This document shows, piece by piece, positions 42,191 through 54,475 of a stretch of 64,000 nucleotides of DNA. This DNA is from Mesodorylaimus sp. YZB2_4 (taxonomy: Eukaryota > Nematoda > Enoplea > Dorylaimida > Dorylaimidae), in NCBI GenBank assembly GCA_030248295.1, contig JASANH010000933.1:1-64000 (forward strand), in the 5' to 3' direction. The notes under the pieces were generated by a model. That model made no database searches. It worked only from the letters and a program-made list of their open reading frames with translations, and was not told the origin of the DNA. Numbering within the stretch: the stretch's first letter is position 1; each line of letters begins with the position of its first letter. Made by a program: the position numbers and the translations under genes.

Positions 42191-45100
42191 GTTTTGCTCA
42201 CCAAGGATCACAAAATCAAAGCCAATTGGTTGGGGATCAAAGAAGAAATCAGTATCAGAAAAAGGCGCCTCAGAGACAGTCACTTTGGTCTCGGCTTCGC
42301 AGTCACAAAACTGTTGTCCAAAATCGGCTTTTATTACTGCTTCCCAGTCGTCCTCGTCAAACCAAAATTGTTGTTGGAAATTTGAATCGACTCGATTCAA
42401 GGTCACTGCTCGAGCTCGCTGACCAGTGGACTAGACGAGATTCGCCAAGCAAAAAATATGGGATGACCGTGGGCAGTGCGAAAATGAATTGGTTTTAACA
42501 CATGCGCGAGTTTAGACGTAGATTTTCGTGTTTTTCTTCGCAGTCTACTTCCCGCCGAGCTGGACAGACTGGTCGAAGTTATCTAGCAGAGCAATATGGA
42601 AGTTTAAAAAAGTAACTTCCAATCTTATGTATTGAAGAAAATAATAAATGGGCGTCTCGGCACGGTGAACATTTTGTAATGGTGTTGGAGTTTGATAGAA
42701 ATTTTTATGGCCAATAGTCTTCTCACTGATGGCCACAACGGGGGCTTCTCGGACAGACTAGTTAATCACCCGCCGCTTCACTTCCCACTTTATCTTCTGC
42801 GACCGCAGCTCGGTCTCGAGAGATGGACTAGAGTGACCGGGGACCCAGGACGGGCGGCCGTATCGGTGACAACGGGACGATTGGACAACGATGGCGCCAA
42901 GGGGAAAAGCTGGTGGGCCGTTTCCCTGTTTCGGACCAATGGGCGCTGGCCGCGGCGCGTGTATAATAGAATGAAAGTCGCCACCCCGTCGTGATCACGG
43001 TTCGATTATTCATTCATTTCGGCCTAGCACCACCCCGCGGCGAGTCGATGATGGTACAGCCGTGCGCCGAACTCGCTCAACCGTTTATTATTTTCCGTCG
43101 ACATCTGCGGACAAAAGCCGCTCTTCCGTCCTCCAATGCTTTTGGAGCCAGTTGTCGCGCTTCGACGCCTCCCCTTTTCCCTATCACTCCTTCCCTTGAT
43201 TTGGTATGCAAAAAACCCTTTTACGCCACGCAGTCTGGTGACAACCCTGGGAATGGTCAGGCCAGGCACCGAAGGCCATGAAAAACGGCAAAATTTAACT
43301 AAGAATGTGTTATGTCAGATTTGATAAACGATGCACGAGCTCTTGGTCGGAGAGATCGATATCACAAGTCACCGGGCATAATTTGAGCGAAAATCAAATT
43401 ATAGAGCCCTTCTCATTCCCCGCTCGTATCTTATAAGCCATCAATTGAAGTCAGAGAAAAAGACAAAAAACCGGAAGTCGCTTTTCGCACTTTGTAACCC
43501 CAACCCTGAATCGAAGGGACAATGGTCACCTGAACGTCTGCTGGTCAATGCTTCTCAGTACCACAGGTTTTTTCAAAAAACCCTGTTTCAGTCTATTCCA
43601 TTTGCAAACAGTCTTGTTTTTCGTGCTCTTAAAACCATTTCCGTTTTAAGACAAATTAGCCCCGTGGGAGTCAAACGGCCACAACCGGAAGAATCAGATG
43701 AGAAAACTGGCACGTCATACACCTAGAAAATTTTGCCCACTCACCTCGGGAATCACTTCCGGTCCTTACCTCGTACTCGCACGCTTAGGACTATCCATTC
43801 CTTCCAAAAAAGGTGCTACTAAAATTGCACTGAATGGCAGAGAAAGTGAAACTGGTCGAGGCCAAACTACTCGATGGGATGCACTGGCGAGGCAAGTGTG
43901 AAGGTCGATCGGGCATTCCAATACACCTCGACACTGTTATGTACTAGCAAGCCAGTTTTATAACCTTTCCTAGTCTTCCTATGATGCGCGTGTGTTTTGA
44001 CACTTGGAGTGGACCGAAAGTACGATAGTGGACAAACAAACCAGTTGGCTCGAGGGATGATGGTCAAAAGCCGAATCGCCTCAAAGTGGTCGGTGCATTT
44101 AAAAAACTACGTTCTTCGAATTCTCCGCCAGATACCGATTCTCGAAACTAGACGAAAATGGGTTTTTTAAACCTACCTCTCGAGTTGTAGTGAAAACGAG
44201 TGGAGTGTTTGTATGCACTTTGAAATGAAGGGTGGGTGAGGGCAATGGTCAACATTCGTGCCACCTCATTTTGGGGTGTGTACTCGAGACGAGGTGGCGA
44301 CCACAAATGTCGTTGGTCACAAAATCGAGGTCGGTCGTATACAAATAATTGGCCAAATCAATCGAGGCCATTGATGAGAACAACACGAGAAGGATGTCCT
44401 TGGCAGCCAATACACTCTGATGTTTGTCAACACGCCCCGACCACTCTGCCGTGAATGATGACCACAGATGGATAGGATTGATCGATTTTCTTGTGTACAA
44501 GGTGTCAGTGTCACAGTCACATAATCGACCCTCATGCTAGGTGGTTAGTGGAGGGGGGGTAAGAAGCTAGCTTATCCTAGAACCCAAGCTACAGACCTTG
44601 CCCAAGTTCAAGTTCAAGCGTGACACAAAGTAGCATGAGCGCACTTAGGGACCCATTTTAGAGGAAAATACCCTCTCGTTTCAATCCTACATATCTAGCA
44701 GCTCAAGCAAATAATTTTGGTACGCGCACCAGCCCCACCCTTTACACAAGCCATCAGAAACCACATCTTACCTGGTGGTGGGTTTGTTAGCCATTCTTCC
44801 AAAGGACTATTCAACGGGCGACTGACTGTGAACTGACGGCGGGTGCTCAAGGCCGTAAAAGACGCGTTTGACAATTGACCAACGAACAGATGATTGATTT
44901 TGTGTAATGAACGAAAACGACGCTTTTTTAGATAGGAGCGTCCTCGAGGAGGATTAATCTGGTGACGTATGAGACTGGACACGAGTCTGAAAAGAGCATT
45001 TCATTCATAACAAAGATGTGAAAAATGGAAACGCAGCATCGATGAATGTCGCGTGCACCAAACACCATTTTGGTCTTCCATCATCTGGACAGGACTGACC

Positions 45101-46508
45101 ACTCATCCAAGACCAAGCAGTGGCCACTTATCATAGGCACGTGGCCAGGGTGAACAATGAACAGACAGGCCTGGGCGAGGCAATCTATCCTCTCGCAATG
45201 GCGTAAAGAAACTAAGAAAGAAGCTACCAGTCGAGGCGCACTTTGAAAGATGACTGGGCGGCCATTCGATATGGGAGAGGATACACTGGGCACGTGGGTG
45301 GTCTCCTTGGATAGTGCACGCATTATGTATGCATGCCCGAAGTAGTAAACACACGTTGAATCAGTGGCCGACGGAGCTGATTCAGGTGCGCAGACTGGCG
45401 GAGGCGATGCGTATGGTAGACGAAACACGCCTAAAAACACTGCCAGACACAAAATAAAGGTGGCGGCACTTGTAAGCTACAATGCACGAACGTTAGTTTA
45501 CATCGCCCCTTATGTATGTTTTTGGGAATGCTGTCTTTTTTATGAGGGCACAAAATGCCAAGTTAGCATTGGAGAGGTGACAAAACAGTTCTGGGATACA
45601 GCAAGTTTTTGCTCATTATCATAAGGCCATGTAGGCACGAGAAAAATGTAAACGTAGGTGCTGGCGTGGCAGAATGCTATCCGTGATAAGATAAAAGGCC
45701 ATGACGAGCGGCTCGATTGGCAGACGTGATCGAAAGAGCAGGAGTAGAAAAAGAGTGCTGAACGGTTTGGCTGGCATGTAAGATTGGGCAGTTCTTTGAA
45801 ACGCTGCGCCTGCTTCAGACTAACCAACCAGAAATACGTACTGATCGTGCAAAACACCCACTTAGCCACCGTCAGCATTGGATGGCCTAAAATGTTTTCG
45901 TCTGTGACAACAAACTCTTTCAAAATAATGATTTGGTGATCTGACTGAACAAAAACACGCAGCGCATGAATATGGTTACACAAAACCTGGGAATGCTGAG
46001 TTGGGAAGTGCTGGGCTGTAATGTAAGGAGCCAAACAGTTCAGTCAGTCTATTCCAATCTTGCATGTCTTGGATCAGTTTACACATTTCATAGAGGCATC
46101 CACGTCGTAATGCAAAGATGCTAACACGTCTACCGTTTCAACCGATCGATTTGGAGTCAAAGTTGGGGTGAGCTTTAAAAAACTTGCACAGTACCGTATT
46201 ACAAAAGAAAATGGGTTCTTGGAGGGCAGATAATGAATCTTTACAGAGTATTTTTTTAAAAGTTGGCTTCATCTACTCAACCCTTGACTTGTGGGCGACT
46301 GGTCGCCTATTTTGTCATCAGTTGAAAGCTTATTTTCATGCAGACTGTTTAGAAAGCTGAATTCTACCGCTGTAAGGCACAGGCACAAGAGGATATGGCT
46401 CACAGTCTTGGCACGCTGTGAAAACGAAAATGACAAAACGCTGCACGACATGTCACCACGCACCTTACGATAAGGCAGCAGGGGCTGTTCGAGGTAATAA
46501 CGTCAACG
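42191..46508. other. Long region without an assigned gene; one candidate exon
   Basis: On the minus strand about 44989-44770 is open and flanked by TCTTTTCAG and CAG|GTAAGATG, reading INPPRGRSYLKKRRFRSLHK and FTVSRPLNSPLEEWL. Open minus frames with plausible composition also occur at about 44250-44500 and 43870-44070. They could be exons of one unrecognised gene, but I could not join them. The rest shows nothing. Confidence 0.3.
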
Positions 46509-46625
46509 TTGCTTTGGAGCGAGTGGCTGGGCTCGTCTCGTGTTCCCGGTGATGGAGGTCGATTTGCGAACCGTAAACCCTTGCTGACCTTGCACACCAG
46601 GCCGTGGGTGACTCACTCGGTACCC
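46509..46625 (+). repeat. Repeat R2, copy 2
   Basis: It matches 16048-16165 in order: GCTTTGGAGCGAGTGGCTGG, GTGATGGAGGTCGATTTGCG, TGCTGACCTTGCACACC and GACTCACTCGGTACCC. No coding or terminal features recognised. Confidence 0.5.
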
Positions 46626-47270
46626 CCAACGTGCTCTAAGTGGATAGACGAAAGCCAAACGAGTAGATAGTCTAGGCTGTCGAACACCGACAGGGTTCAC
46701 AGCCCACTCGCCATCGTCCGAGGAAGTCGATATCCAGCCCAGGATGCCCTCGTGTGGAGGTGCTCTTACGATTAGTGGAGACGCTCATGGACGCTGCTGT
46801 GTGCTGGTCCCGGTCAACCTTGCTAATAAGGTTTGACTGCTGTCTAGCTATAGCCAAACAGGCTCACAAAAAAGCTTAAAAAAGGTAAGGTAAGCCCACA
46901 AAAAAGAACAGCATGTGCGATTGAAAACCCTAGGGTGCCTTTCGCTGATACGCTAAACTCGTTAGTAATATAGAGACCTTTGCCGTGATCGGATCGTAAA
47001 CTTTGTTATATCAGCTGTGGAGAGGCTGTCAATCTAAACTCGTTCATTATGAATCTGCCATTTACTGCTGGCACTGAGCCTTACATTTGTAGATAACAAG
47101 GTTTGTATCAAAGCAATTTTCGTACCCGTCTCCTGACCTCATTAAAAAGGGGACTCATTAAGTCATCGGATTAACATTCAATAATGATTTTTTAATCGTT
47201 TTACTTCGCGCTTGCCTCGCCTTCTGCTTGCTGCTTGCCTCGCCTTCTGCCATAAGGGATTAGCTCAGTC
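46626..47270. other. Upstream of GPCR 3, nothing recognised
   Basis: No gene is supported. Just before the GPCR start there is a short direct repeat of GCTTGCCTCGCCTTCTGC (about 47210-47250), possibly in the 5' untranslated region. Confidence 0.4.
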
Positions 47271-48221
47271 ATGGCATCCAATTCCACCCAACCTTCTCTT
47301 GCAATCCTGTCCGCAACTATGCTGTCTAAAACGATGATTCCGAATTTGGTAGTCAGCATAATCAGCTTCTTGGGAGTTTTCACAAACTTGCTCGTCGTGG
47401 CGACCATCGCCAAAACGAAGAAACTGCACAATAAGAGCCAGTACGTTATTCTCAGCCATGCTCTGGCCGAGTGCCTCTACGCCCTTCTCACATTTCTGAA
47501 TAATTTCCGCAAATTCGTCTACGCTGCTGTGGGTCTAACTGATATTATCGACCAGTGGACTTGTGCAGTCATGCTTCTTCCGCTGATCGTGGCCAGCAAG
47601 GTGGCTTTACTGGTCACATGGGCTCTGTGTGTGGATCGCCTCTTATGTATTGGTGCCCCCATCAAGTACAGACAACTGCGGGCTGTAAGATATGTGCTAT
47701 CACTGAATGCAGTCTGCTGGGGGCTTGTCCTTGCCCATGTACCATTTATGTTTGTGGAAAACGATGGAAAAGCTCTACCGGGCTGCGCCTACGCCTTGGC
47801 GATAGGACTGACATACCGCACATACGAAGTAACTGAAGGCAACGTTCTCACTGCCATCACACTGGCAGCTCATTGCCTCTCGATTGGGATTGTGGCTTGG
47901 AGATATTGGGGAAAGAAATGGGAGAACTCGGCTGCGAGAAGCAACTGGTCGCGTCAAATCCAAATGAGTGCTTTTCGAATGATGATGACAGTTGGATGCT
48001 TGTACCTTCTTTGCTGGGGTACAGGAAGCGTAAGCAGTTATGTTCTTTCCCGCCATGCAAGCGACGAAGTACGCGTCACTTTCGGTCCCTATATCAGCTT
48101 GATACAGAATCTGAATACGGCTTCGCATTTATTTGTATACTTTGCATTGAATACAGATTTTAGGCAAGCTTGTCGAAGAATTTTTTGCAAACCGAATGTC
48201 GTTCAGAGTTTGGTGCCATAA
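47271..48221 (+). CDS. Orphan class A-like GPCR, second family, copy 1
   Basis: A single-exon frame of 316 residues with seven predicted membrane helices. The N-terminus has an NST site. TM1-ICL1 is VFTNLLVVATIAKTKKLHNK, and TM3 ends WALCVDRLLCIGAPIKYRQL (DRL in place of DRY). TM6 follows IQMSAFRMMMTVGCLYLLCW, and TM7 has NLNTASHLFVYFALNTDFRQ where rhodopsins have NPxxY then DFR. It is much closer to the receptor at 50765 than to the two at the left end of the window. Loosely it resembles peptide-receptor-like and nematode srsx-like sequences. Ligand unknown; plasma membrane. Confidence 0.87.
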   Translation: MASNSTQPSLAILSATMLSKTMIPNLVVSIISFLGVFTNLLVVATIAKTKKLHNKSQYVILSHALAECLYALLTFLNNFRKFVYAAVGLTDIIDQWTCAVMLLPLIVASKVALLVTWALCVDRLLCIGAPIKYRQLRAVRYVLSLNAVCWGLVLAHVPFMFVENDGKALPGCAYALAIGLTYRTYEVTEGNVLTAITLAAHCLSIGIVAWRYWGKKWENSAARSNWSRQIQMSAFRMMMTVGCLYLLCWGTGSVSSYVLSRHASDEVRVTFGPYISLIQNLNTASHLFVYFALNTDFRQACRRIFCKPNVVQSLVP

Positions 48222-50764
48222 TCGTTTTATATTGTACATCTTATGGTGAGTAAAATTTGTGTAACTGGGAGAACCCGAAGAGAGAAACAGTACCCGAACA
48301 TGCACAATATCATTATTGGAGGAGAGATTACATTTAATTACATCGTCTGATGAGCTGGCATATATGCGCTTACTTTCTTGAATAGTGGCTCCTCCTAACT
48401 GTGAGGGGACCATAAGTCAGAAAAGTAACATCTAGCGTTTGATGCATTAGCCGTGTTTTTTTATTTACGAGAATGCCAGTCCGATATCTGGGAAAGTTCT
48501 GAATGACGTGGCCCTTGTACGAATCCTAAACATGGTTAGCATGCTCGTGATCAGACTCGATGATTATGATCTTCGGAACATTAATGAATCGCAGTTTTCT
48601 GGATTTAGGTAATCCTTAGGTTCACGCGTCCACCCGAGATAATAATGGACAGCATTTCTGCAAGTTTTCATTTACCGCCTTTATACAACATTTTACGCTG
48701 ACGATCAGACATGATTGAAAACTTTTCTCAGAAAAACTACCCATTCTCCTTGGCTCGTTATGAAGAGATTTCTGGCCTTCTATGAAGCAGACACATTGTT
48801 TCCATGCATGTAGTAGAGAATCTCAAAGCCCTTAACAAGATTTTTATGATTAGATATGCTACAAAGGTGCTGCGGAGGCAAATGTCCTTAATGTCCCCAT
48901 ACGAAAATGTCGTTATTTGCAACGAGCGTAGCCTCGACGACGTCACTGTGATAATGATCATAACGATTACTGCACCCCACTTGGAGCTTTTTGAAACCTT
49001 TCGTCACCTGTATGCACACGTCAGTTCTCGCTCACCGTGCCTAGGCACGCACAGTATTTGAAGGTAGGGACCCCGAGATGTTTCTAACATTTACGTTTTT
49101 GATGTAGTTAAACTGTATGTTCCTTACTTCCTGTTTGCAAAGGCCTAGTCAGGTAGCGGATAAGGCATAGCAAACAGTAGTGCATACCGAGGGCGTGTTC
49201 TCATCTACAGATGCTGGTGGGCCTCACTCAGGTGTCCGTGTCTTCGAATAGTGGTTACATTACACGCTCATGCTGCGGGAGGTATATGTGGTAAAGTGAG
49301 AGGTATATGTGTGTATGCCGATGATGGAACGAAAACCACCATGACCGCTTACAATGAGTCTAATCAGAGTACCCTGGGAGCTAAGCATTCAGATCAAAGC
49401 TATGCTCGAACACTGCTGACACGTTCACAACTTTGCGCCATCAAGTACTGTACAGCAGATCGTCATGCTATTCCAATTTGGTCCAAACATACGTCTCATG
49501 CCATCCTAACCTTTCCCACCCAAGACTCACTGCCTAATGGATCAGCGAGAGGAGAGAATGATCTCCCTTAGTGTTGATGTTTCAGCCGTAGGTATAGCCG
49601 CAATACTTGCCTACTCCAGTCGGACTTTTTGTTCCACCGACTTCGGTGGGTCGCATTCTCTCCTTCGCCTGCCAGGCATGCTCGCACCTATTCCAAATTT
49701 AACCTGTCGTCTATAGTACGTCCTGCTACATAAGCCGTTTTCCATAACTGTTACTGGTGAAAACAACTTCGCGATGTTTCCGTCATCTGATCAAAAAACA
49801 TACTTTCGATCGCAAGAAGCCCCGAGTCGCGAGTTTCTCCCTCTTGTGCTTACAATGTTGGACTTAATTTCAGCTTTCATCTGCTCATAAGTGGCTGCCA
49901 ACACTGCGTATAGTCTTCTACTGCACTGCTAGCGGAGATCTTTGTCCGTTGCGACAACTGAATAGTAAAGTTACACCTGCAACGAAATTTCCGTGCTAAT
50001 CCTCTGTTATTGACATGCGAATAATAGATTGATCGAGACACTAACTGACGCTTCTTCACCTCGTATCATGCACAGTGTACGTTGAACAAGGCAGATGGCG
50101 AGCTCTAATGCAAAGAAGCCATAAGATGTACCTTTTCTCGACGAATATTTCTAAGGCTAGAGAAATCGGCTATGATGCCATAAAAAGTCAGCCTAAAGGC
50201 GATTAGCTTCGTAGAAATGGCGTTGCGAAAAAGTTCCTGTTGACAGCGTCGAGCTACGACCAGGAGAGGGGGCTCATAAGGAACGGCGGCAGCAAGCTAG
50301 TTACCTGGCTGGTGGGGTCTTCATGGCAGCTACTTATGAATGACAAATTAGATGCGCAGCTTATTCTTAGAATATGAGTGAGGGTTTTTGAATTGCGATT
50401 TACTGTCATTCCAACACAACTTTTCTGAGCCTAATCGTCATGTTGTTGCGCACTTTGCTGCCCTTTCGCTAAAACAATGGCAAAGGTACACATGAGTGTT
50501 TTGCTCATGATGTAATGTACAGTAGCCGAGTAGCTGTCTCTGTCTCATTTTCAGACGATGAGGCCATACATCAGGCTCTTGTTGTTGGGAATCAGGAAAA
50601 CCAAGAGGACAGTGTGATCCATGGGTTTCAATGTGGCGCACGACTTGTAGCCTAATGTCACTCTCGAATGACTCGCAAGCAGAGACTTACCCGCGTGATC
50701 TGTGATACGATTTATGCCCAATCGCGTTTCTGCAGGTTACGATCAAACACAATCAGTTGAGGCG
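48222..50764. other. Intergenic between tandem GPCRs
   Basis: It holds only a partial R1 element (see 49530). No gene is supported. Confidence 0.4.
49530..49687 (+). mobile_element. Short TIR element R1, copy 6 (partial)
   Basis: Contains GAGAATGATCTCCC, GTTGATGTTTCAGCCGTAGG, CCTACTCCAGTCGGACTTTT, CCACCGACTTCGGTGGGTCG and CGCCTGCCAGGC, matching R1 in order. The left GTGTAACC end is not recognisable. Confidence 0.55.
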
Positions 50765-51712
50765 ATGGCATTGAACGCGACGATTAATTCAACTGTTCCT
50801 TCTTCTACGAGGGTACCAGAAGCGCTACTTCCGGAACTTATTGTAAGCTTAATAAGCTTTTTTGGAGTTCTCACAAACTCGGTCGTCCTGATGACTGTCG
50901 CCAAAACCAAGAAGCTACACAGCAAAAGTCAATTTATAATATTTAGCCATTCTCTGGCCGAGGCTCTATTCGCTCTGTTCACTTTTATTCTCAGCTTTCG
51001 TAAGTACCTTTACTCCGTCATGAATCTGACTGACTCGACCGACCAGATCACTTGTGTCTCCATGATACTCCCGTTGATCATGTCCAAGAAACTAGCCATG
51101 CTGGCCATATTGACCCTATGCATCGATCGTCTGTTTTGCGTGGCTGCGCCCATCAAGTACAAGCGCGTGCGGCCTGTGCCGTACGTCCTCGGGGTCAATG
51201 CAGGGTGTTGGGCAATAGTCCTCATCCACGTCCCATTCGTGTTTGAGGGCAATACTGGCAGATTTTTACCGATTTGCAAATACGTCCTGGTGGTCTGCTC
51301 GTCTTACCGCACTTACGACACTACAGAAAATAATGTGTTGTGCGCCCTCACGCTGGTGGCTTATTTTGTGGCCATCGTGGTCGTGGCTTGCAGGTACTGG
51401 GGCAAGAACTGGGAGAGCACCGCGGCGAGAAGCAACTTGTCGCGTCAAATCCAAATGGGCGCTTTTCGAATGATGATGACAGTAGGCTGCTTGTATCTGC
51501 TTTCTTGGGGAACAGGAAGCGTGAGCAGTTACATCTTGACCAGATACGCAACCAACGCTGTGTTCGCCGCCCTGAGTCCTTATGTCAACTTGGTGCAGAA
51601 TTTGAACACGGCTTCCCATTTCTTCGTCTATTTTGGGTTGAGCACCACATTTAGGCGAGCATGCCAGAATATTTTCCTTTGTAAAAAAAATGTAATTGGC
51701 CCTGGCATTTAG
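50765..51712 (+). CDS. Orphan class A-like GPCR, second family, copy 2
   Basis: Single-exon receptor of 315 residues from the ATG at 50765. An upstream in-frame ATG at 50702 would add 21 residues, but the chosen start aligns with the paralogue and puts NATINST glycosylation sites at the N-terminus. It shares TVAKTKKLHSKSQF, LCIDRLFCVAAPIKYK, IQMGAFRMMMTVGCLYLLSW and NLNTASHFFVYFGL with the receptor at 47271. The pair is a tandem duplication ~2.5 kb apart on the same strand. Intron-free coding in all four GPCRs of the window hints at retroposed ancestry or intron loss. Confidence 0.87.
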   Translation: MALNATINSTVPSSTRVPEALLPELIVSLISFFGVLTNSVVLMTVAKTKKLHSKSQFIIFSHSLAEALFALFTFILSFRKYLYSVMNLTDSTDQITCVSMILPLIMSKKLAMLAILTLCIDRLFCVAAPIKYKRVRPVPYVLGVNAGCWAIVLIHVPFVFEGNTGRFLPICKYVLVVCSSYRTYDTTENNVLCALTLVAYFVAIVVVACRYWGKNWESTAARSNLSRQIQMGAFRMMMTVGCLYLLSWGTGSVSSYILTRYATNAVFAALSPYVNLVQNLNTASHFFVYFGLSTTFRRACQNIFLCKKNVIGPGI

Positions 51713-53574
51713 TGATAATTTTTGACTTTTATGTATTTTCTAAATGAAGATTAAAGCTTGCAGGGTGTCTGTTTTGTCATGAAAATTGGTCAGTAACATT
51801 CCAACCATCAAAGGGCTGGCATGAGGATTTGACGGTTCAGAATCCACAAGCTCAATGTTCAATAGCCGCATCATTTTTTACTTTCGCTTTACGCTATTAA
51901 CTTATCTAAACCATACTCCACCTATAGCATCACTGTAGCATACACAATCAAATCTGTGGAGGCAATAGTGGAGAGAACCTGACTGTTCAGGTTCCAAGAA
52001 GATCTCGTCCTCGCCCTTTGTATCTCATCAAAACGTGCCTAAGGAGACCCGAGCGTGAGCTGCGTGGATAAAAAAAAGGTCCAAGTCATTTCAAGCATTT
52101 TAGTTTCATGCGATGGACATTTTAGAGTTTCAGCATGTCCTGCTCCTGATACAAATTTTTCAAGTGTGTCTCTCCAACCCTTGCTGCCTCGTCTGATCTA
52201 TATGGCTGTCCTATAAAGCCATTAAGCGATTCGGACAATGTTTGGTTGGCTGTTTTTCCATTGTTGGGCCAAAATCGTGGCGTCAATCCTCCGACTTTAC
52301 AGAATGGATCCGCCAAGTCGGCTTTAAGGGCAATTTAGATTTACTCAACTGCGATGTCGAAAAATTGTGAGTACAGCAAAATTTCTCTAATCGTAAGCGA
52401 ACATTAGCAACGAAAGTACCCATAAAAAGGTCGTTTGCGGCAGTGTTAGATCATGGACTTAGAAAGGGGCTGCGGAGGCGAGTAATGAGTGCTTTTGGCA
52501 CGATGTAAAATAACGAGTAGAAAATTCCGATTGGACTCTTGGGGCTCGGACCTTTAGACACTCACCATTGACTTGCTATGGCAAGTTTACTATTTGAAGA
52601 TTACTCCATGTGCGCTGTATGCGACACTTCATAGAAGGAGTCCGGAAAGCGGATAGGGCATACTGCGGCATACTACTACGGCATAAATGGTAAGGAAGGT
52701 CAGCCAGGTTTTGGCCAGATAGCAGCTACAGTAGTTTCTGGTAGGGCTAAATCATCTTTTTATTGCTTTATGTGGTGCGGTGTCAAGAAGCGGAGCCCTT
52801 GGGATCGTTCGCTGCGTACATTCACAATTATGACCCTATGATCATTTGATGCCGTGTGTGACAATGAGTGTACTGTACGTGCCCGTTCTACTAAGAGTCG
52901 TCTGGCAATCATACCTCGGCACGGTGAACGGACATGGCTGTTGCCAACATCGCCCTATTGGATAATGATGAGTCATGGTCAAGCTCAAAGACTTAGTTGG
53001 TGGCTCCTGGGTTTTTTGACGGGTGCAGAAGCTCCACATACTGGCCCCCTCCCTCCAATCTAGTGATAGGAGCCCAAACGTTCATGACATTCATCGAAAC
53101 AATACTTCCTGATAAACGCCAGCCATCGTAGCTGCCCACAATGACTTATCCACCTGGCTATCTCTGCAAAACAAATGTAATCGAATCTGAGTGTTATTTA
53201 CTGACGGCTGCATTATTTATGTTTTTATGTGTGTCAAGATTGTTATATCCATTAAAAAATGTGTTTTCTGAATATATAGAGCACAACCCTGCAGATGATC
53301 TTTATTTCATCAATCGTCGGCAAATCGATGCGCTCATAAAATTTCTAGACAAAAAATGTTGGGGCCCTAACGGCTTATTCCGACATGTTTGTCTCTCTCC
53401 GCGCCATGGACCTAGCCTTTGATGTCGGACACCCTTGCCAGTTTTCTCCTGTCGTACTTTAGAAAGCAACTGAGGCACATACTGCATGCACCATTCATCA
53501 TATATCTGAAGAAAGGGATCTGTCAAAATCAAAATGCTGAGGCTTAGAGTTCCACAAATGCAGGCAATCTAGCT
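51713..53574. other. Intergenic, no gene recognised
   Basis: No gene is supported. A plus frame at 53141-53422 (93 codons) has no family resemblance. Confidence 0.4.
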
Positions 53575-54475
53575 TTCATTTAGCCACAAAAGGAGTCTTA
53601 TCGTTCAACATCGTGACAAGAAGATACTCGAATTCGGTTGTCAACCACGTATACCAAAATGAGTGTGTCGTCCAGAGTCGCTGTTCTGTGTGAACCGTAG
53701 TAGTAGTGATTATCAGGTGTGCGACAGGTTTCTATCTCGCTCCAGCCACATGATAATTGGTTAAGCTGCTAATATCGTGCACCTTAAGGCCGATTGATAC
53801 TGAATCAACTATAACTCTGGCGCAGATGCCTACATACGAGAACATACGAGATTCACAACGCATCTGTCACAGGATGCTGCTCTTACCAGAATCATCACTA
53901 CTGTCAAAACCAGAAACCAGATTCTGTTCTGTAAAATCGAATCAGCACTGAGTTTTCTTCGTGAAATGACAGCGTCAAAGCGGCTATAGGACAAAGGGAG
54001 AATGAGTGCAATGCATGCAACCTCATTGGCAGCTCTTTTTTAAAATCACAACCGGATAAGAGTTCTAAAAGCCAAGGAAAAATGTGTCGCTGTGTTGGCT
54101 GCACACAGATTGTTTTATAATTTCTTGCGCGTAATATTTTTAAAAAAGCAGCAGCCAAAACGTGCGGTTGAAGGTCTGAAAATTCCATTTTTTCTGATAT
54201 GACGCCGTGGAATATTGAGTCCTATTGCACAGTAGCTATACATTGTAGCCAGCTGAAAACTTACTCTCTTGTCATGCTCATTCTTGAGTCATAGCCCACG
54301 CAAATGCATGCACACGTACAGTATATGCGCAATCTGCCATGACCACAAACACCTTGTGGTTAGGCCACAGACACAGACTTCAATCATCGTAAGCTGTTTA
54401 TCCATTGCATTCAATAAAATCTCACTGCCTAATGCTATTGATTTTTCACCTGCATTTCATGAGTGTCATCTTAAT
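53575..54475 (-). pseudogene. Dead inverted copy of the small secreted peptide gene
   Basis: Read on the minus strand, this arm matches 55085-56035 from upstream flank through exon 1, intron, exon 2 and 3' region. The intron (GTAAGAGCAGCATCCTGTGA ... TATGTAG) and the GCATCTGCGCCAGAGTTA start of exon 2 are plainly homologous. The start codon is lost, the TATAAAAG box has become an A-rich run, exon 2 has an in-frame stop after ISSLTNYHVAGAR, and the Gly-Met-Val-Phe-Gly end is gone. It is a non-functional duplicate in opposite orientation. Confidence 0.8.

Noticed and set aside
45081-45452. 123-codon minus frame with a signal-like start
   Set aside because: The first codon is TTG, no splice-supported upstream exon was found, and no family resemblance exists.
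45540-46034. 164-codon minus ORF
   Set aside because: Long enough to notice, but it lacks any domain, hydrophobic pattern or paralogue in the window; likely chance.
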